The notes below the pieces were generated by a model. It made no database searches. It was not told the DNA's origin and was given only the letters and a program-made list of their open reading frames with translations. A stretch of 64,000 nt of DNA, taken from Galbula dea (lineage: Eukaryota; Chordata; Aves; Piciformes; Galbulidae). The stretch spans positions 71,230-135,229 of the forward strand of contig VWZX01005646.1 in the NCBI GenBank assembly GCA_013399015.1, read 5' to 3'. Both the position numbers and the translations under genes were made by a program. Positions 45,201 to 57,200 of this stretch are shown in pieces. Numbering within the stretch: position 1 is the first letter of the stretch; each line of letters begins with the position of its first letter.

Positions 45201-48200
45201 ATTCTCACCCATGATTGTTAAATCAATGAGGGAATAGGGAAATCTTTCCCCGTCTGTAGGTCAATGATACCTGGAAGACAGTGCTCAAGTCTTCTCCCTT
45301 CAGATTTAAGTCTTGACAACACAACCTCTTTCCACATTTTCTACCTTCCTGCCTTCTTGCCCTCTTCCCCTATATCCCTTCCTTACACATCCTCCTTCCT
45401 TATAGACTTTGGAGGTAGAGGCATTGCCCCATCTTCCCAACACATCACAGTATCACAGAATTGTCAGAGTTGGAAGGGACCTTAAAGATCATCTAATTCC
45501 AGTCCCCTTGCCATGAGAAGGGACACTTTCCACTAGATTAGGTTGCCCAGAGACCCATCCAGCCTGGCCTTAAAAACTTCCAGGGATGGGACTTCCACAA
45601 CTTCTCTGGGGAACCTGTTCCAGTGTCTCACCACCCTAACAGTGAAAAACTTCCTCCTGATATCCAATCCAAATCTACCCTCCTCTAGTTTGCACCCATT
45701 CCCTCTAGTCTTATCACTACCCTGACATCCTAAAAAGTCCCTCACCGGCTTTCTTGTAGGCCCCCTTCAGATACTGGAAGGCCACAAGAAGGTCTCCTCA
45801 GAGCCTTCACTTCTCCAGACTGAACAACCACAACTCTCTCAGTCTGTCCTTATAGGAGAGGTGCTCCAGTCCTCTGATCATTCACGTGAAGTTCCAGCAT
45901 GTCTGTATCTTTTATGTAATAGTGGCTCCAGAACTGGATGCAGTACTTCAGGTGTGGTCTCACAAGAGCGGAGTAGAGGGGAAAAAATCAACTCTCTTGA
46001 CCTGCTAGCCACATTCCTCTTGATGCAGACCAGGATATGGTTGGCCCTCTGGGCAGCAACCGCACACTGGCGGTTCATGTTGAGCTTCTCATCCACCAAC
46101 ATCCCCAAGTCTCTTTCCTCAGGGCTGCTCTCAAGCCAATCTTCACCCAGTCTGTATTGGTGCTTAGGATTGCCCCGACCCAGATGTAAGACCTTGCACT
46201 TGGTCTTGTTGAACTTCATGAGGTTGGCATGGGCCCACCTCTCCAGCCTGCCAAGGTCCCTCTGGATGGCAACCCTCCCCTCCAGCGTGTCAACCACACT
46301 GCACAGCTTGGTGTCGTCGGCAAACTTGCTGAGGGTGCACTCAATGACACTGTCCACGTCGACGAAGAAGATATTAAACAGGACCAGTCCCATTCCTGAT
46401 CCTTGAGGGACTCCACTTGTGCTAGACAGCATTTAAAAAGGTAGCCTGACAACCTTCTGTAACTGTTTAACCTGATTATTATCACCTTTGCCCTCCTTTT
46501 CCTTCATCCCCAGGAGGAAGGAGACCAGATGTTTGTACACGATCCATATAAATTTCTACTGGCAAAACTGCATCAGGTATAAACCACTATACTCCAAATG
46601 ATACAGCCACATCAGCTGTGCTCTGGAATGTAGAAATGTTACTACCAAAATAAACAGTCTTCGTAAGAAAATGTACACAATGCAACTTTGTCTGAGTAGC
46701 TGTACTTGCCCAGAGTACATCACTCATTCACCTTTAAAGGACACAGCCTTTCAAATTAGTTAAAGCAGGACCTCATGCCTCTATGGTCCAACTGCTCAAA
46801 GAGCAGAGCAATGTCAGACAACTAAATATAGCATCACTTCTTTAAATGCTTTTCTCACTGCATTGCAACATTTGACAGAAGACACAAGAGCCTTACCTCA
46901 AATACATTACTTTGGGAAGAGATTCAACTCCCAAGTTTCCTTCTGAAGAAAACAACTTCTCACACAGAAGCCACATATTAGAAAAAAACCCTTTCCTTCC
47001 ATTATGAAGCTCTGACTTGCCACCTTCCACTGTGTTGCCATTTAAGTTCAATGTCTAGAGTTTAAACCTCCAACGATCAATCAGGAACATACCAAATGAA
47101 GTATTAAAAATCATTGTAGCCCACTGCAAAGTTTTACATTTTAAGAGCAACAAGCACTAAGGAAAATTTTCATCCTCCTAAAGCAACAATAAACTATGTC
47201 ATCTCAGTCCCTCTTCCTCTCACACACAAAAGCAGCCCATGCTTAGTCAGCATCTCCCAATTAGACTAAGATTCTTGCGAGTTATCAGCCTTTCAAGAAT
47301 CGGCAGTATTTTTCTGAAGTGCTACAAGCTACCCAAAATAAAGATACAAATACTTTCTTTACAGATCTATGCCTACAAGCTGTTTAATTGTCACAATAAA
47401 TATACTAACAACACATCAGAAGACAGAATTAATAATACTTTCTATTATGTGTACAGCGGAAGAGAAGTATTGTGAGCATACACACTTACTCCCCAGTTCA
47501 AAATTTGGTAGTATTTATCCCAAGCATTGCAACATTACTACTTTAGATGGCCATGGCATTAAACCAGAAGCACTTTCCTTTACTCAGGCCTAAAGCTTAT
47601 TATTTAATTGCTTCCATATACCATACTCTGAAAAGCAACATGCAAAGCAAGAGTCAGGGCATTTTCTGAAGACAGTTGGTTTTTGGCATTTTTGTTTTAA
47701 TACTATCAGAACCACTAGAAGACATCTGCTGAGAGAGGCTATCTTGCAGTTAAAGAAAGGCTCCGACTCAAGACCTCTTCAGTAGTTTCACACTTGCTTG
47801 TTCTTCTGCTTATAGAGAAATAAGCACAAACACCACATCTGATTTTTTCTTCCTCCCCATGTAATAAACGCAACTGAAGTTCTCAGAAATTTACTTGAAT
47901 AACACTTCAGAAGAAGTGCAGTGTTCTTTTATTCATTTTCCAAAAATAAAGATCCCCTCATTCAAGAGCAATAAGAATAAATATATTTAGAAAGGAGATC
48001 AGAGAACCTTTATAGCTGTCCTTCCAATCCCACTTCAGGTGAAACTGAATAATGTTACTTCCACCACCTTCTCTAGAAATTTTTTCCCAGTTCAGGTGAC
48101 AGAGCACTGGAACAGACTGCCCAGAGAGACTGTGGAGACTCCTTCTATGGAGGTATTCAAGACTCGTCCGGATGTGCTTCTGTGTGACCTGCTCTAGGGA

Positions 48201-51200
48201 ATCCTGCTGTGGCGGGGCGGGGTTGGACTGGATGATCTTTCAAGGTCCCTTCCAACTCCTAATATTCTGTGATTCTTATTTACACAGATAGAATTTCTTA
48301 TATTCTCTTGCCCAATCCAAAACCTGCAGGTAAAGCATCCGCATTACATTGATTTGCCTCTCAATACACTGGTGGTTAGAATGGATGTTTTTTGTTACGA
48401 TACGGAGCATCCACGTAACCTCAGCCCAGTTCTTGGCATAGCAACGATTTCCTAAGATTCTATTCCTCTGTCACTGGAACAGAATCAACAGGTTTAAGGA
48501 AGAACAGCAAACAATTTAAAACTTCACTAGAAAAGCTTCCACACTTCAACTTGAAGAGAAGAATATTAGTAGCAACCATAAAATTACATTTTTTTTTTTT
48601 TTTACAGGAGATATATTTTTAGGTTTCCTAGAGGGAAACTGCCAGATTGTCTACACAGGTGTCAGCCTGAAAGCACAGATAAAATTCTGCAGTTGAGCAT
48701 GAAGCCATTCACTTTACCTTTGCCAGGTTAGATCCTCCTCAAGAAAGATGTTGCGGCTAGCTTTACGACTCCCAACTGGTGTGCGTGGCTCGCCAGGATC
48801 CAGCACTGAGACAGAACAGGCAGAATCTGACAGAGCATTCAAGTCTTCTCCAATGGAGTTACTGTCTGTGGAGTGTGCATAGCTTAAGGCTATCTTGCGG
48901 CAGTAAGTGCAGGCTCGGAGATCCCCTATGGAAAGGGGAAGCAGAGAGTGTAAGTGAACAGGAACAAATAGTACTCTGTTCCTACAGGATCAGAGGTGTG
49001 TAGTGGTAAGAAAAGAGGGATTTCCTGTTTCTAAAACCTCTTTGCATATTTAAATCTAGCTCTCATATTCCCTTAAAGAGCAAAATCCCAGATAACTATA
49101 CAGTCAGGGAATTTCTCCAAATCAAATGATGCATAACAGACAATCAGTAAGAGAGAGACAGGTAGCAAGGGCAGGCAGAGAGAGCACATGTGCACACTGA
49201 AATCATGGTACAACAATAGCCAGTCAGATATGACATACCAGCTGATGTATGGAAATCACTGCATCCATCAAGAGATGTCTAGAGTTTGGTAATCAGTATT
49301 TGAAAGAGTTTCCCTCACCCTCAATGACAACATGTGTCTCTTTACATTTTAAAACTACCACTAGTAAGGGCTGCTTTTACTTGAGCACACTTTTTGTAGT
49401 GAACATCTGTGTTAAATGGTGGCCATATTTGTTTTGTCATCGTGGATATAGTGTCGGTAAAAACAAGCAGGCACAGCATAATCCACCACTGTGCATGAAG
49501 AAATTGGTAGAATTAAGTCCTGTAATTATTTTTGCTTATTTCTAAGCCAACGAGATACCTGAACAGCATTCTCTAGCATATGCTGGAACCTAAAATGCAG
49601 TAGTGCAAAAAGAGTTGAGCACAAAGAGAATATTCTGCTTCTCAACAGATAAAACCCACCTGTGTAGCCCATGAATTTTCCAGGGATTTCCTGATTGCAG
49701 CATCGACTACAGAAAATCTGCCCACAAAGTCGACAGTGGTGCCTCCGCCGGAAGGTGGTGAATTTCTCACTGCAGTCATAGCACTCTTTGCACTGGCTGT
49801 CAGGCATCCAGTACTGCTTCAAGTCACTGTCCTACAAGAGATGACAGCAGAGAATTCTTTTTTCCTAAATAAAAAAGCATTCATGAGTGCTTTGTAGACT
49901 GTGCACATGAAAAGGACAATTTCATATATTCATGTATGTGTGTGTGCTTGTGCACTCTCTTGCGTATAAGCACACACATGCACAGAAAGGATTTTTCATG
50001 CAGGTTTATAGGGAGCCAGAATGCCCACAGTTCAAAACTGTGAAAATAAATCTAGTAAGCCTTTGACTTCCTGATCCAAGATGGAATCAAAGCAGATAAA
50101 AACTATCATGAGTGGTAGAAGACATATGAAGTATTTGCCTCTAGCACATGGCAGGCCCTCAACCCACACAGTTTAAAAAAAAAAAGAAAAAAAAACAAAC
50201 CACCAACAGAAAAAACAAACACACCACCAGGAAAAAACTCCACCACCACAACAAAACTCACACATTAGTTGAAGTTGTTATTCAAGGGTAAATCAAGTTA
50301 TCAGGAATTATCAGTGCAGGAAGATCATTTCAACAGCTAATACTGCAATGTACTTTGAAAGGATTATGTATACATGTCAGAAGTTTTGTTGTATGATCAA
50401 ATTCTTCAAAACTTCAGTAAGTAACTGTAAAAGTCTGTGTCCCAGATTGATGTTTCAAAAATCCTGTTGAAATGCTACGTGCAGACAACTGCAGAAGAGC
50501 CATTCAGCTGATAACAACATATCCTGATTTCCAGCACGGGTGCTGCCACAGGCATTTTTTTACTTATTTTTAAGACTTGAAAACAAAGAGTTAAAAACTC
50601 TCATTTGGTGTTGGGGCTCTGAACAGAGCAAGACAAATCTCTCCATTATGATTCTGAGCACACAAGCTACAATTACGGTGGAAGGAGACAACTGCTAATG
50701 GTCACATGACAGCTCTGACTGTGAAACACTCTTTGCTAGAGTTCAGTTCTGGCAAAAAGCCTTTTCAGAGGGACTGAATACTCTGTGTTTTTCTTAGTAA
50801 GAGAAAGCCCTGCAATAATTTTCTCAAACCAACCTGACAAGGGAGTAACTACAGAAGAGACATGATCCATACTCTGATTTTTCACATAACCAAAAAAAAC
50901 CCACCCTCATATTCTGACCTGGGACTTATTTTTAGATGGTCACAAAGTGAAGTTTTACATGTGTCTTTTGCAACCGTACATGCCTGTCTCGTATTGGACT
51001 TTTTAGCCACCAACGCGTGTGCAACAAACGTGGGTAGAGCCCTTCCCAAATCTTCGTTCGCGAAGCCTAGCCATGATGATGATGAGATCAGCTTTGAGAC
51101 CAAAGCAGTTATGATCAACCAGACAACAATTTCATGCTGTCTTCACCCAAGAAAATGAATACAGAAAGAGGTCAAAGACTGCTCAAGGCAGTCTAGTGTT

Positions 51201-54200
51201 CAGGAGAGTCTAGAAATTTTTAAGATGAACACTAAGCTTCAAGCAGAGAAAGATGCAGTGAAGAGCTTTGCTAAGGAACTGCTGCAAAGCTGCAGGGGAG
51301 GCTTAGTAACAATTTGTGCTGTGGCTCTGCATGGTAAGTCAGATCTCTGGTTTGGCCACACAGAGTGGCTGTTTCGAGCAGTACTGCCTCTGCCCACCAT
51401 CTCTCTCATTGTTTCTGTCCCACTTGCACGCTGGTGAGATCTTACAGCTCCCTGCCTTGCTCAACTCAGAACCAACATTCGTGACAACCACTGCCCACAA
51501 TGAAGGATTCAGAACTGAAGTCTGGCCCCTGTTAGCAGTAGAGGTTGATTAGAGCAGCACCTTCCAGTATATGACACAGGCTTTCTACAACAGTAAAAGT
51601 GGTCTCCTGTAGAAACAGACCAAGACCACAGCAGGAAGGAATTGTTGCCTAGAGTGACTGGAGCAAGACATGGCTGCAGGCAAGGGCATTGAAGAATTAT
51701 CATTTGTAAAGAAGTCAGCAAGGTGACAACTAACATACCACTTTCAGAGAAAGATCTAGACACAGTCATTTACTGCTGCATCCCATTTGAGCACTTCTCC
51801 AATAGCTTCAAAGATGTCTCAAAAATTCCAGGGCCTTCAGAAGCTGCCAGAAACTGAAATATCAGTAGGGGTCACACTCAACACCCTGCTTACTTCAATG
51901 AAAGGCTTTTGTTTAACCTTTGAAAATACTGCCCTTTCTACCAGAGCAAAGTTACTTTTACAAGCAGAATAGCACTGGAAGCTAAGTGAGTTTACTCAAA
52001 GTCTACCTGTAAAAGCTACCAAGGCAAATGCCTTTTTCCTCTTATTTCAGTAAATTAAATGTCCTTTTCCCTGTCCATGTGTTGCTCCCAGACACAGCTA
52101 TTTATACTGTCACTTATAAATAGTTGTGGCTTGTTTTCTCAACTAGATTCTCCTCTTAAAGGCACAGTCCAGAGGCAGGTCCACGGGCAGAGGGAGGTGA
52201 AAACAGAAACTCAGTAGCAATCACCACATTATCCAACTGAATCAAAACTCATTAACAGGACATGCTTTTCAAGGAAATATTGCTGATCAATGAGCAGTAG
52301 TAGTAGATATAATTCATTCTCAGAAGTCTCATCACTATTTGTGACAGTCAATGTGTTTCACCTGCCCACAGTTAGCCTTCGAGGGAGAAAACCATCAGGC
52401 AATACTACATTAGGTAATACAGAAGGGGGAAGGAATCTAAAATGAGGGCATCTAGTCCAAGTTCAAGAAGGTGAGTAACCACGATGTTTCGCCCCCACAA
52501 GGACAGATGTTCGACATATCAGAGTCAGCATCAACCCTGATTTTTGAGTTTGTTCGCTCATCCTTCAAACATCTGAACAAACACCTGTGATATATCTAAA
52601 AACAAAGCTCAGAGAGGCCCAGTAAACAGCTCAGTTCCTACATAGTTTGATCTACAAATCCCTCATAAGTACCTGGCTCTTCCCCTCCATGATTTCTTTG
52701 AGACGCTTTAAAACGGTGCTGAGGCTTCTTAACTGAACAGCTGTTCGAGGATCATGACCTCCAAGAGGTGGTTCTACTTTCCTTCGATTGTCTGGAAGGA
52801 AAGGGAGAGTAGTATTCATTTCTTCCTTGATACACCAACATTTACACCACAACACAAAACCCCATTACAGGGAGAAATGTTCCCATATGTATGCATGCAC
52901 TTTACAAAGTTCCAGCATGTATCACTTCTTGTCCTTGCACTCTTCTCTCCCGAAAGGAAATGCTGATGGCAGCTAGCTTGCTTTGACTGACATTTTCAAG
53001 AACATTCCCTGTTTACAAGAACTGATTTAAGTCCTAAGGAAATATAGTTATTTTCAGCCTACTATATAAACCTTGTAATAGTCTTTTAGAAAGCACTGAA
53101 GTCTCATTGCAGAATGCCCTCTAGGATATTAATACTTACAAAGTAATTGCAACAAAATTCATATTCATTCTAGGACTGGTATAAGAAAATGTCTTAACCT
53201 GAATTTATTTACAAATGGCCACTGCAAGTCTCAGGACTCAATTGCTCATAGTAACTCAGAATAAAATGCATCCAGAAGTTCACATTTTTTAGGGTTTTTT
53301 TGCTGTTATCTCATAAGAAAAAGGCCAAGTTTTTGAGAACTTGCACAATCATTCTTGATTAACTATAGCAAAGAGACTTCTGAATAAAAAGGTAACAGTT
53401 AATTTCTTTCCTATAAAACATAAGGCTACTTTGAAGCATTGCTCCATGAATACAAACAGGATCCTTCTCTCCAGAAAAACAAGCAAACTCCATGCTGTAT
53501 TTACCTGAACATTTCAGTATTTTTAGAGTCACTTTATTACAACAACAACTTTTCTGAATAGTTTAAAGTATCTTACCAGCTTTGCTGCTCTCCATCTGAC
53601 TAGCATTTTATCTGGATTCCCTCTAGTACAGGAAAAACAGACATGGCTGCTTTCTGTTTACTGCTTTAGATATTCACTGATGTCAGCTGGAATGCTGACA
53701 GCACTAGCAGAAGCATGTTAACTGTTGCTGTGCAGTAACAACGAGGCTATGCCTTTGTGTGCAGGAGATCAAAACCACTTAGAGTAACATAATTAAAACT
53801 GTGGGATTCCACGCCTTCTTTTCAGGTTCTTAGTATGTATTTCTAATCAATCAGCCCAAGTATAGCTGCTTAATGACCTATGCACAGCAAAGAATTCACA
53901 ACAGGAGATCATTTTAAAGAGATTCTAGAGTGCCTAAAGCCAGTTCTGTAGCTAGCCACTTGGAATTTACTTTTTAAAAATAAATCAAACAAGAATACTT
54001 TTGGACAGTACCAAATTGAGTATTTTAGGGTCATTAAAGAGACTTTAATATTTCAGGAAAACATTGGCAACACCACAGAAACCTCTGACTCATCCTTACT
54101 TCTGATCAAGATCTATGCTGCATTTACTTCCTGGACTTTTCTGCTGAACTTTTGAATTCAAAGTAGCTTCTTTCCAGGAATGTTGCTTCTGATTTAAATA

Positions 54201-57200
54201 AATAAATACATAAATAAAATCACACTTCCGTCCTAACTTGCTACAAATCCTGTCAGGTAACTGATTCCCAGCATGAACATAGACAGCACTGAGGAAATGC
54301 CACATGTAACACCACACTTTTTCCCTTGTTAATTAAATGCCCTTTCCTGAGTAACGTAAAACACTGTCAAAAAGATGTCATCTATAGTAGAAAAAGCATA
54401 AGATCACCAGCAGGAGCACAGAGCTAACCTGCTTATAGTATCAAAGCTGACCAACTCTCAAAGAAAAATTCAGTTGGTTCTTTTCCTTTTCAGTCATGTG
54501 ATTTCTCCCCTTCTGTGGGAAAACACACTGCATAGCAAGAATGTAAGAAGTTATTGTTCCTGCAGCACAAGACACTGTCTGAAACCATTCTTATAAAATA
54601 ATTCATACGTATCACTCTTAGGTTAATGCATACTCCTGATCCAAATTCCATTACTATAAATACCACAGCCATTTTCTCAGTTAATGCAGGCATGACTTAC
54701 AGATGTGTTTCCAGCACTGTGACTAAACTTCCCTACTTCACCATTAAATCTCCAAACCCCATGTTCCCTCCCACGAACATGGAAACTATAAAAGGATTTT
54801 TCTTGCTTTGCCCACATCAACATCTCAACTGCCATTAGTTGCGCTTCTGAGGAAATCTCCTATTTTCTTCTGCTTTGACACCAAGAGGTTTGACCACACA
54901 CATCTAGTGTAATGGTAAAGCTTCTTTTTAGTGCTCCTGAAGCAGTCAGTATATGCTACTAAAACAAACTAAACCCCACCAAAAAAACCAAACCACCACA
55001 CATACTCCCCCAAAAAACACACCCCACCAAGTACAGTTAAGATTGCACATGAGAAATTAGGTTTTTAATATAAAATTGAACTTTATTTAAGTGTTAGTTA
55101 ATCTGTTACAACAACCACAACTGCTCTGCAAACTTTTGCTTGTCATTGTCCAACCAGCACAAAAACTGCAGGAAGTGAACACAGCTTCCTCGTGATTATA
55201 AATCAGAGTCCTTAATGCTTTCTCAGTCTACAATTCTATTGTAGCTTCATCCATTTACTCTTCTACCATAGCCAAACACTCATACAAAACAGTCATCCTT
55301 CACTTGATATAATTTTGCAGTTAGCAAACAAAAGCCAGGTGCATCTCAGTCCTTTAATGTAACACACCAACATGAGTGTGGAACACATCTTTACAGGACT
55401 GAGAGTTTATGCAGCACTTGTGTTTTTCCTATCCATTCCCTTCCCACCACCATGTTCACTGAACAAAACCTCAGTTTACCAAAGGAACTCAATCTAGATT
55501 TCCAGTTTGACTTATTCCTAACCTTGTCAAAACCTATACATCCTCTGAAATTTCCTACTCTCCCCACTTGAACTGTGATCACTCAAAAGGAACCTGCAAT
55601 ACCATCCCAGCTGTGACTACCTCCTTGGTACACTCTTCTGAGTCTGGGCCACAGAAAGATTTACTGAAATGTGTTTTTCCAGGGTTTCTTTCATGAGCTT
55701 ATGTATTTTAGCACTTAGATCTGATTTGTTTGCCCTAGGTACCATAGTCTTGTAAATACTGTCCTGCACAGGAATTTTTTTATCTAGCTTAGCAGCTCGC
55801 TCAAAGCTATCACTAAATGGCTGACCACAACCAGGCACATGTCAGGAGGAACCCCTGCAATCTGCCTACTTCCAGATACTCAAATCATTACATAGTTGCA
55901 CCTTTAGTTCCCACTCCAGATAAAAGAGATTCAGCATGACATCTGGCAATAGTTTCAAGGTTAGGAATAAAAAAGGCTTAGCCAAGTTTCTATTCCGTTC
56001 TCCTCAAAACAGCTACATGTAAAAACCTGCATTTATAACTCTCCTGAAGACACAAACATCAGCCCCATTCAGACTGAGCTCTAAAGTTATAGTTCTCATG
56101 TGGCTATTAAGCAACTGAAGTCTCTCAAGACAAAGTAGAAATGCTCAGGATCAAGGTTCAAGTGACTTTAAGAGGTTGGATATGTTTTGGTAGCCTCTTC
56201 TGTTCCAGACTGTTTTGAAACTGAAACAGCAGAGCCTCAACAATAGCATCTTGATGGAAAACTAAGAATGGTGGAGGTAACACACTTCTGAGGTTAAAGT
56301 GTGATCTCACTAACAGAAGCAGCGTGGCCTGCCATCAAATCTAGACAGTCAACGAACCTTCATTCACCTTTTCCACCTCATTCTGAAGCATCCCAGACTG
56401 GCTAGAATAACATTTCCTTGTAGAACAAAGTATTGAAATTACCTAGGGTTGCAGATGATCTTCTTTGTAGCTCACCAGTGAGTTGCTTTTTGTAAGAAAC
56501 CGGTGATCTCAGAGACTGAGCCCTGGTGGGATGCTGAGGACTGGACCAGCCACCACTCAATACTTGAGGATCACTCTGTCCTGCCTCTGCTCTCTCTGCT
56601 GGGGATGAAAGCCTGCCATCATCTGGGGTCGACAAAAAGCAAGAAATCAACTGTTCAGACATGATTAAGAAAAACAGTAGTGCATGCAAAACTACAAGGG
56701 AAAAAACTTTCATAAATAGCTCATTTGGATCATGACTGTAGCCAAAGACATGAATTTTTAGTCTGAAAACAATACATGCAAAAAAACCATATAAAACATG
56801 AAAGCAGGCACTCAGTATGGAGAATTAATCTGTGAAGGCTCAGGCTATTTCAGAAATATCCCTAATGTGAAAAGTGTCTAAAAAAAAAAAACCCTTGTCA
56901 AGCATGAATTATTCCTGCTATATGGAATAGGTATGCTCAATTATCAGCTTATGCCCTGAGAACAGTTTTTCAGTCATATTAGAATCCATTACTAAGGTCC
57001 CACTACAGTTACCACAGCCTTTAATAAACCACTCTTTCCCCTCAGAGGATCAAGTATAGACAGGTTCTCACTGATTCCAGTAACCTGGCAGTTTCATGTG
57101 CTGTTCCAAGGTTGTTTTCCCAACTGTTCAACATAACACCGCTGACTCTAGCTACATTTGTCAGACAAACACATGAAGCCAATATTAACTACATTTTAGG

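Noticed and set aside
51225..51552. Plus-strand frames of 70 and 78 codons in intron 4
   Set aside because: No similarity, no repeats and no splice signals around them; chance frames.
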